A DNA stretch of 64,000 bases from Saprospiraceae bacterium (GTDB taxonomy: Bacteria; Bacteroidota; Bacteroidia; Chitinophagales; Saprospiraceae), in contig JADJOB010000002.1 in NCBI GenBank assembly GCA_016714025.1, forward strand, positions 2,574,001 through 2,638,000, read 5' to 3'. Below the pieces are notes generated by a model that searched no databases, had not been told where the DNA came from, and saw nothing but the letters and a program-made list of their open reading frames with translations. Below are positions 28,892 to 37,883 of the stretch, one piece after another. The stretch's first letter is position 1; each line of letters starts with the position of its first letter. The translations under genes were made by a program, and so were the position numbers.

Positions 28892-28908
28892 TGATAACAA
28901 CGTTATCA
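28892..28908. promoter_or_regulatory. Perfect palindromic operator candidate
   Basis: TGATAAC-AAC-GTTATCA is a 7-bp perfect inverted repeat with a 3-base centre, 23 bases upstream of the chosen start of the haloperoxidase-like gene (minus strand). The size and symmetry suit a dimeric regulator. It could also be chance, and it overlaps a possible longer N-terminus. Confidence 0.35.
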
Positions 28909-28991
28909 GTCACAAATATATTATAATTTTTTATAATATATAAATGACAGCAATAAATTTTAAACCATTTGTACCAATCTAAGTGCTTTTT

Positions 28992-30419
28992 TTATTCGTT
29001 CTCTTTGATAGTCAACAACTTATCCATTATTTCACTAAGTTGTTCTGCCCCAATTTTTTTTGTCAATATCTTCTTGTTTTTATCAAGAATGTAAATTTGG
29101 GGGGTGGTTTTTAGGTCGTAAATAACTTTAAATCTAGACAAATGTAAGGGATCTGTGGCATTTATCCAACTTCCCATATTCATACTTTCTACACCTTCCC
29201 AACAAGTTTTCTCATCCTGGCCAGTTTTAGTACATACAGCCAAAAGTTCTACTCCCTTGGTTTTGAACTTGTTATAAAAATCCACGATGTAATGCATAGA
29301 TTTTTTACAATGTCCGCAATCTGGTGCCCAAAATAATAACACCAGATAGGGCGATTTTATTTCATGCATTCGGATTGGACTTGAATCTTTCGTAAATACT
29401 CTTATATCCGGAGCAATACGATCTATTAATAATGGTTTTAAAGATTTGGCATCATTAACCATTTTAGCCAGGTTTTCTTTATCCATCCAACTGGCCTTTC
29501 CATTTGCATAAAAATTTTCAACCAGATAAACATAAACACCGTCCATGCCTACATACTTGGAATTTGCGTAGGAGTTTAAGTAATGAGATAATAAAAATTT
29601 CAAATTTTCTGAATTTGCAACACAGTTATTTAATATATAGTCTAATGCTGCACTAATTGAATCTGGGTGTTGAACCGTTAATTTCTCAATATAACGGTCA
29701 ATTTTTTGGAAATATAAAGGAATCCTGACCCCTCGGTCATCCTTAAAGTCAAATTGATCAAAATAGTGGGATTTGTAATAATTAAATATAGCTATATCCC
29801 TTTTTTCGGCAGGGAGCTTACTAAAATCAGGTATTTCAACATCTAAACTCGAACGAATAATTAAACTCAATAAACTTGTCGGTTGTTTTGTGAGTACATC
29901 CTGCTGGTAAGATTTGACTTCCAAATCAAATTGATTTAACTTGGCTTCCAACTGCTTTATTTTCAAAGAATCTTTCTCAAGCTTAAGTTGTTTTGAAAAA
30001 GAATCCGCCAGGATTCGTCGGCTAGAAATAAAATCAACATATTTTTCAAAATCTTCATTTAATTTTGATGACTTAAATTCTAAATGCTCTGTAAGGTTAT
30101 TCAATTGAGTATGAATACTAAACGATTGCTTATTGCCATCAATTAAAAACTGGAAGAAATCATGGGTTGGCAAGACTACAATTAAATACATTCCCGCCTC
30201 CAGAACCGTATCTCCTTTAAATACAAACCCTTCTTTGGTCCGGAATGCTGTGTCTCTGATATACTGTTTGTCGCCATAATGATACCCAAGCAAAAGTGTA
30301 TCATTGGTATAACCTGAAATATCTACTTTAATTTTATAGCCTTCAGCCGAAGCTCCAGTCAGTGTAACAACCCAAGCGATCCAAGCAATTATGCAACGAA
30401 AATTAAACATCATTTTCAA
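28992..30419 (-). CDS. TlpA-like thioredoxin with DUF4369-type N-terminus
   Basis: 475 residues. Signal peptide (about 1-24, ending ASA), then a beta-rich domain like DUF4369 (KIKVDISGYTNDTLLLGYHYG), a long helical linker and a C-terminal thioredoxin fold with the active site CGHC in FWAPDCGHCKKS (near residue 367) and the cis-Pro region TTPQIYIL. Such proteins work in the periplasm as thiol-disulfide reductants, for example in cytochrome c maturation or for surface lipoproteins. Gly-His between the cysteines resembles DsbA-type rather than the common CxPC of TlpA, so it may be more oxidising. It lies 78 bases upstream of the haloperoxidase-like coding frame, on the same strand. Confidence 0.85.
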   Translation of the reverse strand: MKMMFNFRCIIAWIAWVVTLTGASAEGYKIKVDISGYTNDTLLLGYHYGDKQYIRDTAFRTKEGFVFKGDTVLEAGMYLIVVLPTHDFFQFLIDGNKQSFSIHTQLNNLTEHLEFKSSKLNEDFEKYVDFISSRRILADSFSKQLKLEKDSLKIKQLEAKLNQFDLEVKSYQQDVLTKQPTSLLSLIIRSSLDVEIPDFSKLPAEKRDIAIFNYYKSHYFDQFDFKDDRGVRIPLYFQKIDRYIEKLTVQHPDSISAALDYILNNCVANSENLKFLLSHYLNSYANSKYVGMDGVYVYLVENFYANGKASWMDKENLAKMVNDAKSLKPLLIDRIAPDIRVFTKDSSPIRMHEIKSPYLVLLFWAPDCGHCKKSMHYIVDFYNKFKTKGVELLAVCTKTGQDEKTCWEGVESMNMGSWINATDPLHLSRFKVIYDLKTTPQIYILDKNKKILTKKIGAEQLSEIMDKLLTIKENE

Positions 30420-30428
30420 ATTTTAAAA

Positions 30429-30458
30429 CAAAATTAATGCAGGCTAAAGTACTTCAAA
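30429..30458 (-). promoter_or_regulatory. Candidate promoter of the TlpA-like gene
   Basis: On the minus strand TTTG (30458-30455) is followed after 18 bases by TAATTTTG (30436-30429), matching both elements of the Bacteroidota sigma-70-type promoter (TTTG, about 19-20 bases, TAnnTTTG). It ends 9 bases before the ATG, which would make the transcript almost leaderless. It is the best two-element match I found in the window. Confidence 0.5.
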
Positions 30459-30474
30459 CTATAATAACAATATT

Positions 30475-31650
30475 TTAACCACAATGACTCAAGGATTCAT
30501 AGCATTTCATGATCTTTTCTCCTATTGCTCGGTCACTAAATTTAGAAATAGCATCCATCGAAATATTTATTGACGAATAATTGTGTCTGTTTAAGTAAAA
30601 ATCCTCAAGTGCCTTTTTTAATTTAACTTTGTCATTAACAGGGATTAAAATACCATTTGCGGAAGAAATAACTTCTCCAGTCCCACCTACCTCTGTACTG
30701 ATTACTGGAGTTCCGCAGCATAATGACTCCGCAATGACACAAGGCATATTTTCCTTGTTACTAAATAAAATGAATACATCCGCTTCCTGATAACACCGAG
30801 CTAAATCAATTGGATCCATTTTTCCAAGTAAACGGACTTGACTTTCCAATTTGTTTTGAGTTATAAAATCTTGAATCAATTGCTCGTCCTGCCCATAACC
30901 CACCAAATCCAGTAAAATTGGAAAAGCTTCATGTTTAAACAATATCATTACCTCAAGAATTCCGGTTATATTTTTATGCTCATTTTTAAATTCTGAAACA
31001 TGAAGACATTTTAATTCTTGAATTGGGCTTTTGGGCTTTTCATAATAAACCAATGTATCTACATTATTGTAAACAACTAAATAATTGGAATTAATTAAGC
31101 CGTACCGTAACATTCCAATTCTTAAATTATCAGAAACGACAATAATAGCTGCTGCCTTTTTAACAACCAACTTCCTGATAAGATTCTTGAAATCATTTTT
31201 TAACCTTGAGTGGGAATCTGTAAATTGTGTGCTATGCTCTGTTACTAAATATGGAACTGAATAAACAATCTTATAATAAAGTGCTACTAAAGCTGACCTC
31301 AGTAAAACATGCACATGAATTGCATAGGGCTTACCAAATTTCTTAAAAAGTTTACTACAAAATTTAAATAATAAATAATAGTAAACAAACAGCTTAATAA
31401 TTTTATCAATACTATTAATTCCTAAGTAACTTTTTCTATAATATATCAGGTGGATTTCATTTGAACCTTGCACTTTAAAATCAGAATAATAAAATGAATC
31501 AGGAATTACTCTGGAAGTACTTTTAAGATAAATTATCTTTGCGCTATGTTTATATGAAGAACATTGAATGTGGCGGAGAACAAACACACCTTCCAGATTA
31601 TCATCCTCATTTGGAAACCATTTTGGTAAATGTAAGATATAGGAAGCCAT
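30475..31650 (-). CDS. GT4-type glycosyltransferase
   Basis: 391 residues, GT-B fold. The N-terminal acceptor domain starts YILHLPKWFPNEDDNLEGVF, and the C-terminal nucleotide-sugar domain has the retaining EX7E motif (ENMPCVIAE) in EADVFILFSNKENMPCVIAE, with GTPVISTEVGG following. It probably transfers a hexose to a surface polysaccharide or glycolipid; donor and acceptor cannot be read. It lies 13 bases downstream of pyrB at the end of the DUF3822-rsmD-argS-glnS-pyrR-pyrB unit, with no polysaccharide genes nearby, so the context gives no hint of its substrate. Confidence 0.9.
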   Translation of the reverse strand: MASYILHLPKWFPNEDDNLEGVFVLRHIQCSSYKHSAKIIYLKSTSRVIPDSFYYSDFKVQGSNEIHLIYYRKSYLGINSIDKIIKLFVYYYLLFKFCSKLFKKFGKPYAIHVHVLLRSALVALYYKIVYSVPYLVTEHSTQFTDSHSRLKNDFKNLIRKLVVKKAAAIIVVSDNLRIGMLRYGLINSNYLVVYNNVDTLVYYEKPKSPIQELKCLHVSEFKNEHKNITGILEVMILFKHEAFPILLDLVGYGQDEQLIQDFITQNKLESQVRLLGKMDPIDLARCYQEADVFILFSNKENMPCVIAESLCCGTPVISTEVGGTGEVISSANGILIPVNDKVKLKKALEDFYLNRHNYSSINISMDAISKFSDRAIGEKIMKCYESLSHCG

Positions 31651-31663
31651 TATTAGAAGCGAA

Positions 31664-32602
31664 TCAACTGGAGATTCTGTGTCCGGCTAAATGATAAAGT
31701 ACCGCCATTCGGATAGCTACTCCATTTTCTACTTGATCTAGAATTATTGAATATTCTGAATCCGCCGCATCAGAATTTAATTCGACACCTCGGTTTATTG
31801 GCCCTGGGTGCATTAGTACAATTTTTTTTGATAAAAGATCCAACTCTTTCTTAGAAACTCCAAAAAATTGGCTGTATTCTCTTGCAGAAGGAAAATATTG
31901 TAACTCCATGCGTTCTGTTTGAATCCTTAAAACATTTGCAACATCACACCAATTTAAAATCTTCTGAAGATTAAACTCAACTTCTACCCCTAAAGACTCT
32001 ATATATTTTGGTATCAAAGTAGGAGGTCCACAAACTTTAACTTTTGCTCCTAATTTTTTTAAACAAAGAATATTAGACAAGGCAACCCGACTGTGAAGAA
32101 TATCTCCTATTAATGCAACCTTTACATTATTTATAGTACCCAAAGCTTCTTGAATCGAAAATGCATCAAGCAATGCTTGAGTTGGGTGCTCGTGTGTGCC
32201 GTCTCCAGCATTTACTATTGTCGCTGGAACTTTTTCCGATAAAAATTTTGCCGCACCGACCGCAGCATGACGCAATACGATAATATCCACTTTCATTGCA
32301 AGGATATTCTGAACCGTATCCAATAAACTCTCCCCTTTTGAAACCGAAGAGCCGCTTGCTGAAAAATTAATCACATCCGCCGAAAGTCTTTTCTCTGCTA
32401 ATTCAAAAGACATTCTGGTTCTGGTTGAATTTTCAAAAAATAAATTAGCGATCGTAATATCCCTTAAGGAAGGCACCTTCTTAATCGGTCTTTGTAAGAC
32501 TTCTTTAAATTGCTTTCCAGTTTCTAATAACAATTTGATATCAGAAACAGAAAGATCTCTGATTCCAATTAGATGCCTGGTACTTATTTTTTGATCAGTC
32601 AT
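31664..32602 (-). CDS. pyrB: Aspartate carbamoyltransferase catalytic subunit
   Basis: 312 residues. Carbamoyl-phosphate binding motif FFENSTRTRMSFE, the SKGESLLDT loop (active-site Ser and Lys from the neighbouring subunit), HPTQALLDAF and MHPGPINRGVE are all intact. It makes N-carbamoyl-aspartate in pyrimidine synthesis. pyrI is not adjacent, so the enzyme may be unregulated by CTP or its partner is elsewhere. It follows pyrR after 10 bases, the common pyrR-pyrB order. Confidence 0.97.
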   Translation of the reverse strand: MTDQKISTRHLIGIRDLSVSDIKLLLETGKQFKEVLQRPIKKVPSLRDITIANLFFENSTRTRMSFELAEKRLSADVINFSASGSSVSKGESLLDTVQNILAMKVDIIVLRHAAVGAAKFLSEKVPATIVNAGDGTHEHPTQALLDAFSIQEALGTINNVKVALIGDILHSRVALSNILCLKKLGAKVKVCGPPTLIPKYIESLGVEVEFNLQKILNWCDVANVLRIQTERMELQYFPSAREYSQFFGVSKKELDLLSKKIVLMHPGPINRGVELNSDAADSEYSIILDQVENGVAIRMAVLYHLAGHRISS

Positions 32603-32612
32603 TTATAAAAAA

Positions 32613-33167
32613 TTATTCACGTTCTTCTTCATAAAACAAAACGCGATCGGTGCCTTTCTCTTCAGCCCAATCAACTTTTACATATGAATTATCCAATGCA
32701 TCAACCCGGATTCCAAAATAATCTGCCTGGATTGGAACTTGCCTGTTAAAATGTCTGTCGACCAATACTAACAATTCTGTTTTATTGGGTCGTCCATAAT
32801 TTTGAATTTCTTGCAATGCGGCCTGAATGGTTCTACCCGTATATAAAACATCATCTACTAATATTACACGCTTAGATTCGACCAAAAAATTAATTTCAGT
32901 AGGATATGAAGGTTGCAATTTGAAATTTGTCTTGAAATCATCACGCGAAAATGTAATATCAATTTTACCAAATTCCAATGAATTTAATGGATTGAGTGCT
33001 TTCAATTTATTATAAAGCCGAGCAGCCAATAATGCTCCTTTGTGCTGAATACCAATTAAACAGCTGTTTGAGAAGCCATCATGTTGTTCTATTAATTGAT
33101 AACAAAGCCTGTCAAGAGCAATATTCATTGCTTCTTCTGAAAGTATAACTTTGGCTCTTTTGCTCAT
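32613..33167 (-). CDS. pyrR: PyrR-type regulator / uracil phosphoribosyltransferase
   Basis: 184 residues with the phosphoribosyltransferase fold and the PRPP motif VILVDDVLYTGRTIQAAL, plus the PyrR-specific LVLVDRHFNRQVPIQADYFG ending. In Firmicutes it binds pyr mRNA to attenuate transcription. Here the gap to glnS is 8 bases and there is no leader with competing hairpins, so attenuation by a local leader is not supported. A UPRT or simple regulatory role is possible. It is followed by pyrB. Confidence 0.94.
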   Translation of the reverse strand: MSKRAKVILSEEAMNIALDRLCYQLIEQHDGFSNSCLIGIQHKGALLAARLYNKLKALNPLNSLEFGKIDITFSRDDFKTNFKLQPSYPTEINFLVESKRVILVDDVLYTGRTIQAALQEIQNYGRPNKTELLVLVDRHFNRQVPIQADYFGIRVDALDNSYVKVDWAEEKGTDRVLFYEEERE

Positions 33168-33175
33168 ATTAAAAT

Positions 33176-34846
33176 CTATTTATCCTGTGATTTCTGCCAG
33201 GAATCCTTTAAATTGACTGTACGATTAAATACTAACTGCTCAGGATTTGAAGTGATGTCAGGTGTAAAATATGCCTTTCGAATAAATTGAAAATAATCGC
33301 CCACTTTAGATGATTTCAAAAATGGCTCTACCTTAACATTAGTCAATTTAACCAAAGAATCTTGATTAATAAATGTTTTAAAATCTTCTTCATGATCATC
33401 TGGATCAGCCACTGTAAATAAACGATCGTATAATCTTAATTCTGCACCGATCGCATGGGAATCTTCCACCCAATGAATCGTTGATTTAGGCTTTAAACCA
33501 GATTGATCCTGACCACTTTTACTATTTTGAAAATACGTACAATGCAATTCAATAATATTTCCATTTGCATCCTTTAAAATATCTTCACATTTAATTATAT
33601 AAGCTCCTTTTAGTCGAACCATCCCGTTCTTTGTTAGACGAAAATACTTGTCAACAGGATTTTCCATAAAATCTTCCTGTTCAATATACAGTACTTTACC
33701 AAATGGAACTTGTCTTTTTCCAGAGCTTGGGTCTTCAGGATTATTCTCAATTTCCAAAAATTCTACCTGCTCATCGTAATTTGTCAGGACTACCCGCAAT
33801 GGTTCAAAGATAGCCATAACCCGCGTCGCTCTTTTATTTAAATCTTCTCGTACAGCAAATTCCAATAATGCCAAATCAATTACATTATCCCTCCTTGCGA
33901 TTCCAACTAAATTTGTGAAATGGCGAATCGATTCAGGGGTATAGCCTCGTCTTCTCATTCCACTCAGTGTAGGCATCCTGGGATCATCCCACCCATCTAC
34001 ATAATTATCCTTAACTAATTGAAGCAATTTGCGTTTACTCATTACCGTATAACTCAAATTCAATCTTGCAAACTCAATTTGCTGAGAAGGAAAAATACCC
34101 AAATTTTCAATAAACCAATTATACAATGGTCTATGATTTTCAAATTCAAGTGTACAAATGGAATGTGTTATCCCTTCAATTGAATCGGATTGGCCGTGGG
34201 CAAAATCATACATAGGATAAATGCACCAATCTGATCCCGTTCGGTGGTGAGGCTTGTAAAGAATTCGATACAATATGGGATCCCGCAAATGCATATTTGA
34301 AGAACTCATATCAATTTTTGCTCGAAGCACCTTCTCCCCTTCCAGAAATTTACCGTCGCGCATTTGAGTAAATAATTCCAGATTGTCTTCAATCGTGCGA
34401 TTTCTAAATGGACTATCTATACCAACTTCCGTTGGACCTTTTTTATATTTTGCAATGTCATCGGCACTTAAATCGTCCACATAAGCCTTCCCTTTTTTAA
34501 TTAATTGAATTGCAAATTGATATAATTGCTCGAAATAATCACTTGCATAAAATTCCCGGTCTTCCCAACTAAATCCGAGCCATTGAATGTCTTGCTTAAT
34601 TGATTCGACATATTCCGTATCTTCTGTTACAGGATTCGTATCGTCGAATCTTAAATTAGTTTTCCCTTTGTATTTCAATGCCAATCCAAAATTAAGACAG
34701 ATGGATTTTGCATGACCAATATGCAGATAGCCATTTGGCTCTGGAGGAAATCTAGTATGAACCCTTCCTCCATGTTTACCATTTCGGATATCTTCCTCAA
34801 TTAACTCCTCTATAAAATTCAATGACTTATTTACGCCTTCATCCAT
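33176..34846 (-). CDS. glnS: Glutamine--tRNA ligase
   Basis: 556 residues, near the usual 554. The class I motifs are [17 protein letters not shown] (HIGH) and VMSKRKL (KMSKS equivalent). GlnRS-specific blocks are also present: [24 protein letters not shown] and the C-terminal beta-barrels. A GlnRS means the organism charges tRNA-Gln directly. It lies 9 bases downstream of argS. Confidence 0.97.
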   Translation of the reverse strand: MDEGVNKSLNFIEELIEEDIRNGKHGGRVHTRFPPEPNGYLHIGHAKSICLNFGLALKYKGKTNLRFDDTNPVTEDTEYVESIKQDIQWLGFSWEDREFYASDYFEQLYQFAIQLIKKGKAYVDDLSADDIAKYKKGPTEVGIDSPFRNRTIEDNLELFTQMRDGKFLEGEKVLRAKIDMSSSNMHLRDPILYRILYKPHHRTGSDWCIYPMYDFAHGQSDSIEGITHSICTLEFENHRPLYNWFIENLGIFPSQQIEFARLNLSYTVMSKRKLLQLVKDNYVDGWDDPRMPTLSGMRRRGYTPESIRHFTNLVGIARRDNVIDLALLEFAVREDLNKRATRVMAIFEPLRVVLTNYDEQVEFLEIENNPEDPSSGKRQVPFGKVLYIEQEDFMENPVDKYFRLTKNGMVRLKGAYIIKCEDILKDANGNIIELHCTYFQNSKSGQDQSGLKPKSTIHWVEDSHAIGAELRLYDRLFTVADPDDHEEDFKTFINQDSLVKLTNVKVEPFLKSSKVGDYFQFIRKAYFTPDITSNPEQLVFNRTVNLKDSWQKSQDK

Positions 34847-34855
34847 AATTTCAAT

Positions 34856-36688
34856 TTACATTCTTTCTGGAAGACTGATTCCAAGACAATTCATCCCGTG
34901 CAAAATAATCTTTGACACATTCTCACTAATCATCAGCCTAAAATTTTTTAATTCTGTAGTTTCTGCATTTAAAATCCTATAATCATGATAATATTTATGA
35001 AAATCTTTAGCCAATTGATATAAATAATTTGAAAGATGCGCGGGATCAAAAGTTTCTGCAGATTCAAATAATATTTTGTTATAACTGCCCATTGAACGTA
35101 TTAAGTTCCTCTCCGCACGTTCAATTTTAATTGGCCTTGGTGTATCATCATCGCACATTGACTTTCGCAAAATAGATTTGATTCTAACATATGCGTTTAC
35201 AATGTATGGCCCCGTATGACCTTGCATGTCAACCGATTCTTTAGGATCAAAAATCATACGTTTTTTATATGAAACTTTTAAAATAAAATATTTTAAAGCC
35301 GCTAATGCAATATCGGTACAAATTTTATTTCGTTGTTCCGGCAGCAGGGATGCAATTTCACCTCGCTCTTCAGCCATAGTTGTAGCCTCCTGAATAACTT
35401 CTTCAATTAAATCATCGGCATCAACAACAGTACCTTCCCTGGACTTCATTTTACCGGTAGGCAAATCAACCATGCCATATGAACAATGGTACAAACTACC
35501 TGCATAGGGTTCTTTCAACTTATTAACAGTTTCAAAAAGCACCTTAAAATGATAGTCTTGCTCATCCGCTACAATGTAAATATACTTATCTGAATGATGT
35601 CTTTCATAACGTTGTCGGATTGTTCCAAGATCCTGGGTAATATATACTGAAGTTCCATCGCTTCTAAGAACAAGTTTATTATCCAATCCAACATCTTCTA
35701 AATTCACCCAAACAGATTGATCTGGCAATTGATAAAAAACACCTTGGCTCAATCCATACTCAACGATATCCTTTCCCAGCAGATAGGTATCAGATTCATA
35801 ATATATATAATCAAATGAAACATTCAACTTATTAAATGTTTCATTAAATCCTTTATAAACCCAATCATTCATTTTTTTCCAAAGCGAACGTGTTTCTTCA
35901 TCATGATGCTCCCACTTCAAAAGCATGTCTCTAACTTCCTTACCCAACTCACTGAAATTGTTAAAGTAGTCATTCTTATATCTTTTAAAAAAATCGACTT
36001 GAGATTCTTCCTTTTTTAAATTTGATGAGTAAATAGCTTGTGCCTCATTGGATGTTTGCCAATTCAAATATTCTTCATTTAACTTTCTGTCAAACAAAAC
36101 GTAATAATCACCTACAAAATGATCCGGTTTAATTCCTGTAGAATCCGGTGTAGCATTGTTGGAATATTTTTTCCAAGCAAGCATACTTTTACATATTGCA
36201 ACACCACGATCATTCACTACTTGGGTAGTCTCAACCTGATGCCCTATCGCTTTTAAAATGTTTGTCAAAGACCATCCCAGTAATATATTTCTAATATGAC
36301 CTAAGTGAAGAGGCTTGTTTGTATTAGGAGAGCAATATTCTACCAAATATTTTTGAGGCGAAGGAGTTTTATTGATCAATTCTCCTTGATTCAACCGATA
36401 GAGCCGGGTATTTTCAGCTATCCAGAATGAATCGTCCAAAGAAAAATTGAAAAAACCCTTTACAATTGAAAAAGATGAAATTGATTGATTTTCTAATAAA
36501 TAATTCCCAACTTTAAAGCCAACTTCATCAGGCTTCATGCCTAGTTTCTTTGCCCATGGAAATAATACAAAAGTAAAATCTGCATCAAACTCTGAGGAAC
36601 AATTTAAAATAGCGAATTCAGACTTATCTCCACTATAATTAAGAACAGTAGTAAATGCATGTTGAAAAAGGGCCGAAAGCATATCCAT
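34856..36688 (-). CDS. argS: Arginine--tRNA ligase
   Basis: 610 residues. HIGH-type motif NTNKPLHLGHIRNILLG, KMSKS-like loop KMKSREGT, the ArgRS N-terminal Add-1 domain (residues 1-110) and the C-terminal anticodon domain with the signature HKYYHDYRIL are visible. It charges tRNA-Arg. It follows rsmD by 20 bases. The start MDML is one of two nearby Met codons. Confidence 0.97.
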   Translation of the reverse strand: MDMLSALFQHAFTTVLNYSGDKSEFAILNCSSEFDADFTFVLFPWAKKLGMKPDEVGFKVGNYLLENQSISSFSIVKGFFNFSLDDSFWIAENTRLYRLNQGELINKTPSPQKYLVEYCSPNTNKPLHLGHIRNILLGWSLTNILKAIGHQVETTQVVNDRGVAICKSMLAWKKYSNNATPDSTGIKPDHFVGDYYVLFDRKLNEEYLNWQTSNEAQAIYSSNLKKEESQVDFFKRYKNDYFNNFSELGKEVRDMLLKWEHHDEETRSLWKKMNDWVYKGFNETFNKLNVSFDYIYYESDTYLLGKDIVEYGLSQGVFYQLPDQSVWVNLEDVGLDNKLVLRSDGTSVYITQDLGTIRQRYERHHSDKYIYIVADEQDYHFKVLFETVNKLKEPYAGSLYHCSYGMVDLPTGKMKSREGTVVDADDLIEEVIQEATTMAEERGEIASLLPEQRNKICTDIALAALKYFILKVSYKKRMIFDPKESVDMQGHTGPYIVNAYVRIKSILRKSMCDDDTPRPIKIERAERNLIRSMGSYNKILFESAETFDPAHLSNYLYQLAKDFHKYYHDYRILNAETTELKNFRLMISENVSKIILHGMNCLGISLPERM

Positions 36689-36708
36689 TCAAACCCCAAA
36701 TTTACATA

Positions 36709-37248
36709 TTAAAAGCGAAAAAAGCTGAAAAATGTTTGCCCATAATTACGAACTTGCCAAAAATGGGAATGTTTTGTAAAATCATGTTGTGGATTATGTT
36801 CTAAAACGAATAACCCATCAGGCATCACAATATTGAATTCCACAATTAAATCAGGTATTTTGGACAATGCAGGCAATGGGTATGGTGGCCCAGCAAATAC
36901 ATAATTAAATTGCTTATTACAAGATTTAATAAATTGCAAATAATCAGCATTTACAAATTCTATAAATTGAATAATTTGGAATGAAGCCGCAGTCTTTCTG
37001 ACAAATTCCAAACAAGGCTTATGCAAATCAACATAACATGCACTGGTGCATCCTCTCGAAATCATTTCATAGGTATGCGCACCTGTACCCCCAAATAAGT
37101 CCAACATCCTGGTATCCTCAAAATCTAATAGATTTGTTAAAATATTAAACAAAGCCTCACGAGATATATCTGTAGTTGGTCGCGTTGGCCAATTTTTTGC
37201 AGGAGGATTAAACACTCTTCCCTTAAGAAAACCACCGGAAATCCGCAT
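36709..37248 (-). CDS. rsmD: RsmD-family 16S rRNA m2G966 methyltransferase, altered catalytic motif
   Basis: 179 residues. The family's RPTTD..REALFNIL start, SAM-binding MLDLFGGTGAHTYE and VDLHKPCL are present. RsmD methylates N2 of G966 in 16S rRNA. The catalytic DPPY motif, in FADPPY form in most Bacteroidota, reads AGPPYP here, so the Asp is Gly120. The rest is intact. The change is two bases away from Asp, so a single sequencing error is unlikely. It lies 5 bases from the DUF3822 stop and 20 bases before argS, in one operon. Confidence 0.9.
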   Translation of the reverse strand: MRISGGFLKGRVFNPPAKNWPTRPTTDISREALFNILTNLLDFEDTRMLDLFGGTGAHTYEMISRGCTSACYVDLHKPCLEFVRKTAASFQIIQFIEFVNADYLQFIKSCNKQFNYVFAGPPYPLPALSKIPDLIVEFNIVMPDGLFVLEHNPQHDFTKHSHFWQVRNYGQTFFSFFRF

Positions 37249-37253
37249 ATAAA

Positions 37254-37790
37254 TTACGAATTAGAAAAAGTAAATCCACGTATCAATTTTACATTGCTAA
37301 AATAAATCCGCAATAATCTACTTATTTGTGATTCTTCTGTGACATTACCAAATAATTGAATGTTTTGGTTTTCATTTTCAAGCCCAATTGATTGAATTAT
37401 TTGGACTATGTGATACAACAAATCTTCGGGGGTATCGAACTTTATAATATTTATAAATACTGGATCAGCAATTTGCATTATATAAATTAATGAAACATTA
37501 TTCCATATAAAAATATTAATACCATTGTGACTGTGAAATTGATTAACGAATTCAGAAATATGGCTCAGTTTCAAATTCTGATTGTTAATATTCATTACAA
37601 TTTTCTCAGGAACACAAAACTGGCACGTCAAATAATTGGCAACATCTGTATGACTTACAACCGTTTCGATTGGATATACTGGAAACAGAGATTCAATTTT
37701 TAAATTTAAATGTTCAGATGTAATATGAAATTTAGAAGTCATTGAAATGGCTCGATCTGAGTCAATAAAATAAGGATAATTTGAGTTCAT
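37254..37790 (-). CDS. DUF3822-like protein
   Basis: 178 residues, starting MNSNYPYF. The C-terminal half (FDTPEDLLYHIVQIIQSIGL....IQLFGNVTEESQI) follows the DUF3822 pattern, an actin-like ATPase-derived family seen next to rsmD in Bacteroidota. The family is usually longer (about 250-270), so the N-terminal half here is short. Adjacency to rsmD supports the call. Function is unknown; there is no motif for catalysis. It is the first gene of the minus-strand operon ending with the glycosyltransferase. Confidence 0.72.
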   Translation of the reverse strand: MNSNYPYFIDSDRAISMTSKFHITSEHLNLKIESLFPVYPIETVVSHTDVANYLTCQFCVPEKIVMNINNQNLKLSHISEFVNQFHSHNGINIFIWNNVSLIYIMQIADPVFINIIKFDTPEDLLYHIVQIIQSIGLENENQNIQLFGNVTEESQISRLLRIYFSNVKLIRGFTFSNS

Positions 37791-37883
37791 ATTAAAGAAT
37801 TCTTTAAAGAATAAACCAATGAATTAAAATTTCTAATGCAAGGATATTAATTTTACCTGACTTTTTAATGTTATTAACAAACA

